This document shows, piece after piece, positions 51,209-59,928 of a stretch of DNA of 64,000 bases (positions within the stretch are counted from its first letter, which is position 1; the number at the start of each line of letters is the position of its first letter). Origin of the DNA: Nitrospira sp. CR1.1. GTDB taxonomy: Bacteria > Nitrospirota > Nitrospiria > Nitrospirales > Nitrospiraceae. The DNA lies in the NCBI GenBank assembly GCA_014055465.1, contig WIAF01000003.1, positions 310,001 through 374,000 of the forward strand. The letters run 5' to 3'. Both the position numbers and the translations under genes were made by a program. The notes under the pieces were generated by a model. The model saw nothing but the letters and a program-made list of their open reading frames with translations. It ran no database searches and had not been told where the DNA came from.

Positions 51209-51316
51209 CTACGCCCCCTTGTGCGTCTTCAGGAGATAGAGACAAAAACCGAGCAATCCAATCCCGCCCACGATGGCAATCCCGCGCTGAAGCGTTTCAA
51301 TAAAATCCGTATCCAT
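51209..51316 (-). CDS. Single-pass membrane microprotein upstream of ribE
   Basis: 35 codons: acidic MDTDFIETLQ, hydrophobic IAIVGGIGLLGFCLYLL and basic KTHKGA. The start (51316) follows AAGGAAGCCGCAAAGG, and the stop lies 3 bases before the ribE start. Such a small single-helix protein with charge on both ends would sit in the inner membrane; its neighbour ribE makes translational coupling likely. It is too short for the usual ORF cut-offs. No family is recognised, so function is open, but codon pattern, RBS and position support translation. Confidence 0.55.
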   Translation of the reverse strand: MDTDFIETLQRGIAIVGGIGLLGFCLYLLKTHKGA

Positions 51317-51334
51317 CCTTTGCGGCTTCCTTGT

Positions 51335-51383
51335 AAAAAAAAAATTATACCGTCTCGCGTCCAGATCATGCGGCGGCATTATA
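51335..51383 (-). promoter_or_regulatory. Promoter-like tract upstream of the microprotein-ribE pair
   Basis: Minus-strand TATAAT boxes occur at 51344-51349 and 51378-51383, followed by a run of ten T (51335-51344 on the plus strand as A). The -35 elements are weak, so this is a tentative promoter; the homopolymer could modulate start by slippage. Confidence 0.4.
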
Positions 51384-51385
51384 CA

Positions 51386-52561
51386 CTACCGAGAAATGGT
51401 TCTCATCGTGGCCCAGAACGCGACGGCTGCCAAGATCTGAAGCCCAGCGATCACTGCAAAGGCCTCTTGATAGCTGGCATGGGCAATCAAAAACCCGGCT
51501 AGGAGAGGACCACTGGCATGACCGATATCCATCACCGTTCCCTGCATCCCCATCCCCGCCCCCAGCCGCTTGAACTCGGAACTGTCGGCAACCAACGCCG
51601 CAGACGACGACGAGACCACCGCCTCTCCAAACCCAAACCCGGATGACAACAGCAGCAGCACGGCAAACGAGCTCACATGGGGCATGCTGATGAAGGTGAC
51701 GGCACAGATCACCAGACCGAGCACAATCAACGGCTGTCGTCCCACCCGATCTGAGATCCGCCCCATCACCGGCTTGGATAAAAACGACGTCACCGCCTGC
51801 ACGCTAAAGAGCAAACCCACTTCACCGGCGTTCAAGCCGACCGAGAGGCCGTAGAGCGGCAGAAACGCCATCAGCGCGCCGTTGGCCACCATCTTGGCGG
51901 CATCGGTGGAACTGGTGATCAACACTTTCCGATTCCGGGCGACGGCGAGAAACCCTTTTCCCATCTCGGCCAAAACCGGTGCCAGTCCCTTCTCACGGAC
52001 TCGTGGCGGCGGCTCATCCAAGTGGAGGCTGAAAAAGATCAGGATCGCGACGCATCCGAAAATCCCCGCCGTGACGAAGGCGGTGGGAAACCCGGCCGCA
52101 TGAGCCAACCATCCGCCGAGAAACGGGCCCAGGAGGGAACCGGACTGGGTGCAGGCGGTATACGTTCCCATCGCCGCCCCGCGCCGCTCCTTATAGAGAT
52201 CGGCCACGGTGGCCAGGGCGCTCGGCGCGAAGATGGCCGTCGCCAGGCCATGGACAAATCGCAACGCCGTCAACGCATTGAGGTCCGAAATGAACGGGTA
52301 GATGAACGGCGGCACCCCGAACGCCACCACACCGATACGCAGCAGCATCTTCCGCCCATAGATGTCGGACAGGGCGCCAGACGGCAGTTTCAACAACACC
52401 CCGGTAATCGTCGACACCGAGACAATCAATCCGATCCGCTCCGGTCCGGCCCCCAAAGATTCCGCGAAGAGGGACAGGACCGGCATGCGGACGAGGTTGT
52501 AACTGATGAAGCAAAACACGCCGAGCGCGCAGAGGTAGAAAAAACTGCGGGAGGTCGTCAT
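51386..52561 (-). CDS. MFS transporter, multidrug-resistance type
   Basis: 391 residues from ATG 52561. Twelve hydrophobic segments. Motif A in the TM2-3 loop (GALSDIYGRKMLL) and the helix-5 motif C-like GSLLGPFLGGWLAHAAG identify a DHA1-type drug/metabolite antiporter. A second A-motif (GRISDRVGRQPLI) in the central loop marks the two-fold MFS repeat. The upstream frame to 52615 adds non-typical residues. It lies between the methyltransferase gene and the microprotein; a shared transcript with the downstream ribE is possible, but a promoter-like tract lies between them. Substrate unknown. Confidence 0.92.
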   Translation of the reverse strand: MTTSRSFFYLCALGVFCFISYNLVRMPVLSLFAESLGAGPERIGLIVSVSTITGVLLKLPSGALSDIYGRKMLLRIGVVAFGVPPFIYPFISDLNALTALRFVHGLATAIFAPSALATVADLYKERRGAAMGTYTACTQSGSLLGPFLGGWLAHAAGFPTAFVTAGIFGCVAILIFFSLHLDEPPPRVREKGLAPVLAEMGKGFLAVARNRKVLITSSTDAAKMVANGALMAFLPLYGLSVGLNAGEVGLLFSVQAVTSFLSKPVMGRISDRVGRQPLIVLGLVICAVTFISMPHVSSFAVLLLLSSGFGFGEAVVSSSSAALVADSSEFKRLGAGMGMQGTVMDIGHASGPLLAGFLIAHASYQEAFAVIAGLQILAAVAFWATMRTISR

Positions 52562-52639
52562 GAAGGTCTCATTGCGGCGCCAAGTTCCTTCTGGTTCGTA
52601 GACACTGACAAACACATTGCAAATTTCCGTCGGAGCCTG

Positions 52640-53245
52640 TCATCGAATCTTCTTGGCTATAAAGTATGCATGTCTCTCGGGATACTGATCGTATTCGAGG
52701 TGTTGAACCGCGCAGCCACATTGCCAGAGAAGCCGGGCGAACTCCGGCACACCCAACGAACTATATTCGAATCGTTTTCCGCCAAATTCCCCGTGAATAG
52801 TCCCCGCCTCTTCGACTCCGCCACAAGTCAACAACAACACTCCGTCCTTGGATAATCCCTCGCATAACTTCAGGAGGACGGGCTCATGACTTTCCAGAGA
52901 AAGATGAAACGTACTGTCCCAGGCAGTGATCAAGTCGTATTGGTGCGGAAGCTGCCAGGTGCAAATATCGCCCACCGCAAACGCGACCTCCGGATATCGC
53001 TTCTGCGCCGTCGCGATCATTTCTTTGGAAATATCCAATCCGGTGCACTGAAATCCCCGTTCCATCAGAACTCTCAGAAACCGGCCTTCGCAACCGCAGC
53101 CGACATCCAATACGCGGCGGCCACCCTGCTCGACAAACCTCAGGGCACGCTCCAATGCCGGAACGCCGTACGTCGATCCCTTCATCTGCTCAAGCCACCA
53201 CGATGCCAGGGCATCATATTGTTGTCCGGTTTGTCTTGGGTCCAT
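52640..53245 (-). CDS. Class I SAM-dependent methyltransferase
   Basis: 201 residues. AdoMet motif I VLDVGCGCEGRFLRVLMERG, acidic post-I residue in GLDISKEMI, motif II-like YDLITAWDSTFHLSLESHEP and the fold's final strand AYFIAKKIR. The family contains small-molecule and protein methyltransferases; the substrate cannot be told. It is between the exported protein and the MFS gene on the same strand. No membrane or signal parts. Confident on fold, not on target. Confidence 0.85.
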   Translation of the reverse strand: MDPRQTGQQYDALASWWLEQMKGSTYGVPALERALRFVEQGGRRVLDVGCGCEGRFLRVLMERGFQCTGLDISKEMIATAQKRYPEVAFAVGDICTWQLPHQYDLITAWDSTFHLSLESHEPVLLKLCEGLSKDGVLLLTCGGVEEAGTIHGEFGGKRFEYSSLGVPEFARLLWQCGCAVQHLEYDQYPERHAYFIAKKIR

Positions 53246-53263
53246 CGATCGATCACAAAGGGG

Positions 53264-54070
53264 CTAGGGTTTGAGCCGAGACGGTACGGCTGGACCATGC
53301 AGGTTTGCAATCGCCTCTTTCAAGAAGGCGACCTGCTCATCCGGCAAGCCTGGCGGGTCCGTCGCCTCGAACAGCACGTGATCCGGCCGGTCGCGCATGG
53401 CCCCGGCCAAACGACGGGCGGCATCAAACGCCTTCACGACCTGCCGATTGACCACCGTGCCGATCAGCGGACGGAGCAGCGACAGCAGCCCGGAGTACAA
53501 CCGGTTATCGAGCCGCAGGTAGGACACCATCGTATTGTCGATCGATTCCACCCCCTGCCCATCTGTCACCGCTTGCAATTTGAACAACACCAGGGCTTTG
53601 CCGCTGACTCGCGGCAAGAACCGTCCATCATGGGTCCCTTCGAGATAATAGATGCGCGTGTTCCGATCCTGATAGAGCGCATGCACGATGCCTTCCGTGC
53701 CTTCACCATCGGTCGCCCAAAATTCATCAGGACCGCGCAACTCTGCTTTGTACAACCCAAGATCGAGCCGGTTGACAAGGGCCGCAGCCATGACCGGATG
53801 CTCTAACAGATACACATAGACGTGCTCGGGTAGCATGGTGCGGACCGGTCCCACCTTATTCGCCGTCGTGTAATGCGCGATGATCGGTTCGATCCGGCAG
53901 GCCCAGGCTGCCTCAATGTGATCGAGAGGAAACACCATGCCGACATGGTGCGAAGGGAGGGGGCATCGCTCAGGTTCAGCTCGCCCGGAGGAATCGGATA
54001 GGGCCAACGCGACGGTGAGCAGAGTAGCCACGGAGCCGATTCGCCGGACGATCTCGCCGGCCCCAGTCAT
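53264..54070 (-). CDS. Exported protein of unknown function
   Basis: 268 residues with signal peptide (IGSVATLLTVALALSDSSGR). The mature chain contains repeated segments that alternate strand and helix: HVGMVFPLDHIEAAWACRIE, YVYLLEHPVMAAALVNRLDL and TRIYYLEGTHDGRFLPRVSG. The start overlaps the hydrolase stop (ATGA, 54067-54070), so the pair is translated together and may act on the same substrate. The C-terminus (LPDEQVAFLKEAIANLHGPA) is helical. No family recognised; probably periplasmic. Confidence 0.75.
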   Translation of the reverse strand: MTGAGEIVRRIGSVATLLTVALALSDSSGRAEPERCPLPSHHVGMVFPLDHIEAAWACRIEPIIAHYTTANKVGPVRTMLPEHVYVYLLEHPVMAAALVNRLDLGLYKAELRGPDEFWATDGEGTEGIVHALYQDRNTRIYYLEGTHDGRFLPRVSGKALVLFKLQAVTDGQGVESIDNTMVSYLRLDNRLYSGLLSLLRPLIGTVVNRQVVKAFDAARRLAGAMRDRPDHVLFEATDPPGLPDEQVAFLKEAIANLHGPAVPSRLKP

Positions 54071-55398
54071 GAAACCCGTTGGGGCACGGATAGCGTGACC
54101 TGGGAGGGAAAGAGCTGCGCAGGGTCGTGCCTAAGACGGGCCTGCCGCAACAGGGTTTCGACATGCGGGGTCAGAAGGCCTTCGAACGAAGGCTGACCGT
54201 CGGTGGTGATGACGACCGGCTTGGACAGATCGACGAGGTCGTCATTGAGATACAAGGTGTACTGCCGGACACGGTCTGTCCGCACGTCGATCCGATTCGG
54301 ACCGGTCACCTGCGCGGTCAACCGGGCATAGGACCGCTGCCGGATGCTGTCATCGCGCTTGTCGATCAGATCTTCAGAGAAGGAGGCAATCTGATCCGTC
54401 GCATCGATGCGCACCCAGCCGAACGGCAGGAGATGGCTCGCATCGCGCACGACGGTCATGGTCTTCGGAACCGGCGTCCGGCGCTGGTTGTCGAACCACT
54501 TCACCAGATCAGGGAGCTCTTCGCGCGGGAAAAAATGGCCGCCCGCCATCGCGTGGGTACGATCATGTTCGCGATAGATGAAGGGGTAGTCGAGATGCTT
54601 CAGCTCGGCGGCCAGCTTCCGGCTCAATTCCACGGGCATCACCTGGTCCTGAGACCCATGAATGATGTAGACCGGCGTGGTGCGCAGGTTTTCTAAAAAC
54701 GGAAACAACACATCGTCGATGCCGCTGGCCATCGGCGCAAGTCCCGCAAACAAGGGGGCGTGATGCATGCCGATCAACCAGGCGCCAATGCCGCCGTTGG
54801 ACATCCCACTGAGGAAAATCCGACGAGGATCGATGCGATACCGTTGCTGCACAAGCTGCACGGTCGCCAGCACCAGGTCTTCGGCCCGCCTCGTAAACCA
54901 GGCGCCGGCTGGATAGGTCGGACAGGCCAGGATGTATTGTTCCCCCAACCGCGACTTCCACCGATCTAAGTAGGCCTCGCCCGTGAACCCCGCGCCGTGG
55001 AGACAGACCACGAGCGCATAGTCCCTGGTCGGCTCGTAACTTTGTGGAATGGATAAACTCACCCGATACGGCCGATCGCGCACCACGACCTGTTCATCCG
55101 CCAGGATGCCGACCGGCTGAAGGCCGTGAGGTTGGCCCTTGCGAAGAATATCCTGCACCACCTGAATGGTCGCATCCGGGCGTCGCGTGATTGAAGTCAG
55201 CGTTGAATTCGCCTGCTCGCTATCCTGGGTGGTGAGGTATTGCCAGATCTGCGCGGCAAGATCAGTGATGGGTGGTTCTTCTGCCGCAAGAGTGACAGGA
55301 GCCCACCACAAAACCACCCACATGGAGGCGAGAGACAGGAGCCGTAGACCGTGGCGTCGTGGATAAACCATGTGAGCAGGCCGAAAGGACGATCGCAC
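54067..55398 (-). CDS. Exported alpha/beta-hydrolase (esterase/PHB-depolymerase-like)
   Basis: 443 residues with signal peptide (RLLSLASMWVVLWWAPVTLA). The catalytic triad is visible: Ser nucleophile in GMSNGGIGAWLIGM (G-x-S-x-G), Asp in IIHGSQDQVMP and His in AMAGGHFFPREEL. An oxyanion motif HGAGFTG precedes. The fold fits esterases of the PHB-depolymerase/LpqC or prolyl-oligopeptidase type. Start GTG 55398 has AGGAG upstream and lies 7 bases after the ribD stop. It is coupled to the exported-protein gene that follows. Substrate unknown; it likely acts in the periplasm. Confidence 0.85.
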   Translation of the reverse strand: MRSSFRPAHMVYPRRHGLRLLSLASMWVVLWWAPVTLAAEEPPITDLAAQIWQYLTTQDSEQANSTLTSITRRPDATIQVVQDILRKGQPHGLQPVGILADEQVVVRDRPYRVSLSIPQSYEPTRDYALVVCLHGAGFTGEAYLDRWKSRLGEQYILACPTYPAGAWFTRRAEDLVLATVQLVQQRYRIDPRRIFLSGMSNGGIGAWLIGMHHAPLFAGLAPMASGIDDVLFPFLENLRTTPVYIIHGSQDQVMPVELSRKLAAELKHLDYPFIYREHDRTHAMAGGHFFPREELPDLVKWFDNQRRTPVPKTMTVVRDASHLLPFGWVRIDATDQIASFSEDLIDKRDDSIRQRSYARLTAQVTGPNRIDVRTDRVRQYTLYLNDDLVDLSKPVVITTDGQPSFEGLLTPHVETLLRQARLRHDPAQLFPSQVTLSVPQRVS

Positions 55399-55405
55399 AA
55401 TGCTC

Positions 55406-56524
55406 CTATCGAGTCGGGATATCAGCCTGGATCAGCATATCACGCCCGACCGGCGCTATGCGTAGATTCTTGAGCGGCACGGCGTCACGCAGGCGGCGCG
55501 GCGATAGGCCGCCAAACACCCCCTTCGCATCTTGCCCGCCCAATACGAGTGGCGCGACAAAACACATGAGCCGTTGGGCGAGGCCGGCTCTCAGCACGGC
55601 GGCATTGACCTCGCTTCCCCCCTCGACCAGCAGGCTCGTCATCCCAAGTTGGCCAAGCCGCGTCCATAACGCCTGCAGATCGGTATGGCCGCCGGCCTTC
55701 GGAAGGACCAGCACATCAACACCACGCCCCTTCAAGGTGGCAATCTTACGCGGTGAAGCCACACTCGTGGTGACGAGCACCGTGTGAGCCTCTTGCGGCA
55801 ATGCGAGCACCGCGGCCTTGAGGGGAATCCGTAAGCGGCTGTCCACGATGATTCGCAGGGGCTGGCGCACTGACGACTCGCCGTCGGGCCTGGCCGTCAA
55901 CCGGGGATCGTCTCGCAACACCGTGCCGATCCCGACGAGCACGGCATCTACGTCGGCCCGCAGCCGATGGACCTGCAGCCGCGCCGCTTCATCGGTCATC
56001 CACTGCGATTCGCCGCTGGCGGTCGCGATCTGCCCGTCTACCGTCATGCCGGCCTTCAGAATGGTAAAGGGCCGGCCGGTCTGCACCCAATGAATATAGG
56101 CTTCGTTCAGTTGTCGGGCTTCTGCTTCGAGGCAGCCGACGTCGACCCGTATCCCTGCCCGTTTGAGTTGAGTCACGCCCCGTCCCTTCACCCGCGGATT
56201 CGGATCCACCATGGCCACGACGACGCGGCGGATTCCGGAGCTGATGACCAGCGGAACACAAGGAGGCGTGCGCTTTTTGAGATGACTGCAGGGCTCGAGG
56301 GTGAGGTAGAGGGTGCCGCCTTTGGCCCGTGACCCGGCCTGACTCAAGGCGATGACTTCGGCATGCGGACCGCCGGCTTTGCGATGGGAACCCTGACCGA
56401 CGATGTCTCCCCGGCGCACGACCACCGCGCCGACCATGGGATTGGGACTGGTATGACCCCGGCCCTTCGCGGCGAGGCGAAGGGCCAGAGCCATGAATTC
56501 ACGATCGCGGGAAGATGATTTCAC
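55406..56524 (-). CDS. ribD: Bifunctional riboflavin deaminase/reductase
   Basis: 372 residues in two domains. N-terminal cytidine-deaminase-like zinc site: GGPHAEVIAL and LEPCSHLKKRTPPCVPLV (HAE plus PC-x8-C). C-terminal reductase with TSLLVEGGSEVNAAVLRAGL, the NADPH-binding 'EGG'. It carries out steps 2 and 3 of riboflavin synthesis (deamination then side-chain reduction). GTG start (56524) overlaps the ppdK stop (GTGA), an unusual coupling of PPDK and riboflavin genes. ribE is located 4.2 kb downstream on the same strand. Length matches the family (~365). Confidence 0.96.
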   Translation of the reverse strand: MKSSSRDREFMALALRLAAKGRGHTSPNPMVGAVVVRRGDIVGQGSHRKAGGPHAEVIALSQAGSRAKGGTLYLTLEPCSHLKKRTPPCVPLVISSGIRRVVVAMVDPNPRVKGRGVTQLKRAGIRVDVGCLEAEARQLNEAYIHWVQTGRPFTILKAGMTVDGQIATASGESQWMTDEAARLQVHRLRADVDAVLVGIGTVLRDDPRLTARPDGESSVRQPLRIIVDSRLRIPLKAAVLALPQEAHTVLVTTSVASPRKIATLKGRGVDVLVLPKAGGHTDLQALWTRLGQLGMTSLLVEGGSEVNAAVLRAGLAQRLMCFVAPLVLGGQDAKGVFGGLSPRRLRDAVPLKNLRIAPVGRDMLIQADIPTR

Positions 56525-59370
56525 CTGGCCGTACGCTTGGAGCGGCGCACCAGGCGTTTCGCAGCCGGTCGTTTTTTCGCCTGCGCAGGTTTCGCGGACT
56601 TCTTGGCAGACTTGACGGCGCTCGGCTTCGCGGCCTTCGGCTTGCTCTTCGCCGGCTTCGGCTTCTCTTTCTCGGCTTCCGCCAACGCCGCCTGTGCCGC
56701 AGCCAATCGCGCAATTCCCACTCGATACGGAGAACAGCTCACATAGTCCAACCCCAATTGGTGGCAGAACTCCACGGAACTGGGATCGCCCCCATGCTCA
56801 CCGCAGATTCCCAACTTGATGGTCGGACGGGTCTTGCGTCCACCGGTGATCGCCGTGCGCATGAGCGAGCCGACACCGTCACGGTCCAACACCGCAAACG
56901 GATCGCTCTCCAGAATATTGGCGGTCTTGTAGAAGTCGATGAACTTCGCCGCATCGTCGCGCGAGAAGCCAAACGTCGTCTGGGTCAGATCGTTCGTGCC
57001 GAACGAGAAAAATTCCGCTTCTTCCGCGATACCATCGGCCGTCACGGCCGCGCGCGGCAACTCAATCATGGTGCCGACGAGGTACGAGAGCTTGACCCCG
57101 TATCGCTTCATCGTGTCAGCCGCCACTTCGCGGACGAGATCCTTTTGGGCTTTCATTTCCGACACCATACCGACGAGCGGAATCATGATCTCCGGCACGA
57201 TCTTGGTGCCTTCTTTCGCCAGCTCACAGGCTGCTTCAATGATGGCGCGCGCCTGCATCTTAGTAATTTCCGGCATCGTAATGCCAAGGCGGCAGCCGCG
57301 CAGACCCAGCATGGGATTGAATTCATGCAGTTCTTCGACTCGCGTCAATAGCCGCTTCTTTTCCTCCAGCACCGTCTGGGATCCGCTGGTGAGTTCGAGC
57401 TGGGCGATTTCGACCATGAGGTCCTCACGCTTCGGCAGAAATTCGTGCAGCGGCGGATCGAGCAAACGAATCGTGACGGGGAACCCTTTCATCTCGCGGT
57501 ACAGCCCGATGAAGTCCTGCTTCTGCAAGGGCAGCAGCTGATCCAGATACATTTCCCGCTCTTCGCGTTTCCGGGCGAGAATCATTTTCTGCATGATCTG
57601 GATGCGATCTTCGGCAAAGAACATATGTTCCGTGCGGCAGAGGCCGATACCTTCTGCGCCGAAGCTCCGCGCGATACGGGCCTGATCCGGCACATCGGCA
57701 TTCGCCCGAACCTTCAGCTTGCGAATCCCGTCGGCCCACTTCAGCACGGATTCGAACAACTGATACTTCTCCGATGCGGAGGCCTCCATTTTCCCCTGCA
57801 ATACCTGGATGACTTCGGACTCCACCACGGGAATATCCCCGCCGTACACATTGCCGGTCGAGCCGTTGACGGAGAGATATTCCCCTTCACGGAAAACTTG
57901 GGCGCCGATCCGTACGGTCTGATTGTCCACGACTTCAATGGCATCACAGCCGGCCACACAGACCTTACCCATTTGCCTGGCGACGACAGCCGCATGGGAG
58001 GTCATGCCGCCTCGGGCCGTCAAAAAGCCCAAGGCCGCATTCATGCCGTGGATATCATCGGGGCTGGTTTCCTGGCGGACCAACACGACGCGATTGCCGG
58101 CGGCTTTCATTTCCACCGCCCGGTCTGCCGTTAACGCGATTTTTCCCGCCGCGGCGCCGGGCCCCGCCGGTAACCCTTTACCCAGCGGCGTGCAGTGCGC
58201 TTCTTCCTTCGCGTCGAAAATCGGATAGAGATATTGAGCAAGTTGATCCGGGCCGATCCGTTCAAGGGCTTCCTTTTTCGAAATCAGCCCTTCCTTGACC
58301 ATATCGACCGCGATCCGCACCGCTGCTACGCCGGTGCGTTTGCCGACGCGGGTCTGCAACATGTACAACTTGCCCTCCTGGATGGTGAACTCCAGGTCGA
58401 GCATGTCGCGATAGTGCCGCTCCAATCTCTTATAGGTCGTCTCCAAATCCTTGTAGGCTTGCGGCATGAACTTTTCGAGTTGGTTCACCGGCAAGGGCGT
58501 CCGGATACCGGCGACGACATCTTCGCCTTGCGCGTTCGTCAAACATTCGCCGAAGAACTGCCGTTGACCGGTGGCCGGATCGCGCGTGAAGGCCACGCCG
58601 GTCCCGCTGGTCTCTCCCATGTTGCCGAACACCATCGCCACGACATTCACGGCAGTGCCCCAGGTTTCAGGGATGTTGTACAAACGCCGGTAGGTGACGG
58701 CCCGCGCGCCGTACCACGAGGAGAACACGGCATTGATCGCCATACGCAATTGTTCAAGCGGGTCATCCGGAAAATCCCGTTTGGTTTCTTCTTTGACGAG
58801 ATCCTTGAAACTGACGACGAGATCCTTGAGCGCCTTCGCATCGAGATGGGTATCTTGCGTGACCCCGAGATCACGCTTTTTATGTTTGAGAATGTCCTCG
58901 AAATGCTCGCGGTTGATGCCCATGACGATGCTGCCGAACATGCCGATGAAGCGGCGATAACTGTCCTGCGCAAACCGTTCGTTCTTGGTCTTGAGCGCCA
59001 GGCCATGCACGGTCCTGGTGGTCAATCCCACGTTCAGCACCGTATCCATCATGCCGGGCATGGAGGCGCGGGCGCCTGACCGGACGGAGACCAATAAGGG
59101 ACTGTCGGGATCGCCAAAGCCGGCCTTCATCGATCGCTCGATTTTCTTGAGGGCCACCAGGGCCTCCTCCATCATGCCGGGAGGGTAGGCCTTGCCGCGC
59201 TTGTAGTATTCGACGCAGGCCTCGGTGGAGATCGTGAATCCGGGAGGCACGGACACTTTGAGATTGGTCATCTCGGCCAATCCCGCGCCCTTGCCGCCGA
59301 GCAGTTCTTTCATGTTGCCGGTGCCTTCGGCTTTTCCATCTCCAAAGTAATAGACATATTTCTTGGCCAC
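56521..59370 (-). CDS. ppdK: Pyruvate, phosphate dikinase with lysine-rich tail
   Basis: 949 residues. The ATP-grasp N-terminal part (GGKGAGLAEMTNLKVSVPPG), the central phospho-His domain with catalytic His in GGMTSHAAVVARQMGKVCVA and the PEP-binding barrel (GICGEHGGDPSSVEFCHQLG with active-site Cys) are complete. It interconverts pyruvate/ATP/Pi and PEP/AMP/PPi, a reversible glycolytic/gluconeogenic step. Bacterial PPDKs are about 870-900 residues; the last 52 residues here are an added K/A/P-rich tail (15 Lys, 6 Arg), resembling histone H1 tails. It lies between a membrane protein and ribD, with a GTGA overlap to ribD. The main enzyme call is certain; the tail's role is unknown. Confidence 0.97.
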   Translation of the reverse strand: MAKKYVYYFGDGKAEGTGNMKELLGGKGAGLAEMTNLKVSVPPGFTISTEACVEYYKRGKAYPPGMMEEALVALKKIERSMKAGFGDPDSPLLVSVRSGARASMPGMMDTVLNVGLTTRTVHGLALKTKNERFAQDSYRRFIGMFGSIVMGINREHFEDILKHKKRDLGVTQDTHLDAKALKDLVVSFKDLVKEETKRDFPDDPLEQLRMAINAVFSSWYGARAVTYRRLYNIPETWGTAVNVVAMVFGNMGETSGTGVAFTRDPATGQRQFFGECLTNAQGEDVVAGIRTPLPVNQLEKFMPQAYKDLETTYKRLERHYRDMLDLEFTIQEGKLYMLQTRVGKRTGVAAVRIAVDMVKEGLISKKEALERIGPDQLAQYLYPIFDAKEEAHCTPLGKGLPAGPGAAAGKIALTADRAVEMKAAGNRVVLVRQETSPDDIHGMNAALGFLTARGGMTSHAAVVARQMGKVCVAGCDAIEVVDNQTVRIGAQVFREGEYLSVNGSTGNVYGGDIPVVESEVIQVLQGKMEASASEKYQLFESVLKWADGIRKLKVRANADVPDQARIARSFGAEGIGLCRTEHMFFAEDRIQIMQKMILARKREEREMYLDQLLPLQKQDFIGLYREMKGFPVTIRLLDPPLHEFLPKREDLMVEIAQLELTSGSQTVLEEKKRLLTRVEELHEFNPMLGLRGCRLGITMPEITKMQARAIIEAACELAKEGTKIVPEIMIPLVGMVSEMKAQKDLVREVAADTMKRYGVKLSYLVGTMIELPRAAVTADGIAEEAEFFSFGTNDLTQTTFGFSRDDAAKFIDFYKTANILESDPFAVLDRDGVGSLMRTAITGGRKTRPTIKLGICGEHGGDPSSVEFCHQLGLDYVSCSPYRVGIARLAAAQAALAEAEKEKPKPAKSKPKAAKPSAVKSAKKSAKPAQAKKRPAAKRLVRRSKRTAR

Positions 59371-59395
59371 GCGACGCTCTCCTTCTGCTATGAGG

Positions 59396-59914
59396 TCAAT
59401 GAGTCGGAACCGAATGGCGGGCGGCGGCTTCCAGCCGCATACGATAGCGGTTGACGACGTGCCTCGTCACGCGAATGCCACACGCGATAATCCCCACCAC
59501 GAACGCGCCGACCGCAAACAGCCGGTAGTCCACGAACGGTCCATAGTCGAAATAGAACGTTCCGTCTGCGCCCTGCTTGAGTTGTGCGTCTTTCTGAAAC
59601 GTATGGGTTTTTCCGGTTGGATCGGCGAGGTTGAGCCACTCCGAACAGAACTGCACGGGGTTTTCCGAGCCCGGAACATGTTGGTAGGCCAGTCGCAAGC
59701 AAATGTCTTGTCTGGAATCATAGATATCCGGTGTCCGCACCAGCCGTTCAAAATTGAGGCCGGTCACCCAGATGCCGAACAGGAAGACCGCGTTGCACAC
59801 CACCATCATCACGACGCTGAGGCCGGACGCAAATCGCCGGACCTTGGTCGCTCTTACTTTGGCCGCGGCACTCGCCTCGGGTGACTCAGGGAGGCTCTCT
59901 GAAGTTGCGTCCAC
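59396..59914 (-). CDS. Small membrane protein of unknown function
   Basis: 172 residues. Two predicted membrane helices: residues ~28-50 (FASGLSVVMMVVCNAVFLFG) and ~133-155 (LFAVGAFVVGIIACGIRVTR). Between them is an ~80-residue loop, probably periplasmic, with CLRLAYQHVPGSENPVQFCS (two Cys, possible disulfide) and an aromatic ADGTFYFDYGPFVDYR. The N-terminus is acidic and Ala-rich. The gene sits 14 bases after glyS and 25 bases before ppdK, in the minus-strand run, so it is co-transcribed with them. Function unknown. Confidence 0.75.
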   Translation of the reverse strand: MDATSESLPESPEASAAAKVRATKVRRFASGLSVVMMVVCNAVFLFGIWVTGLNFERLVRTPDIYDSRQDICLRLAYQHVPGSENPVQFCSEWLNLADPTGKTHTFQKDAQLKQGADGTFYFDYGPFVDYRLFAVGAFVVGIIACGIRVTRHVVNRYRMRLEAAARHSVPTH

Positions 59915-59928
59915 ACGCTCACCATCCG

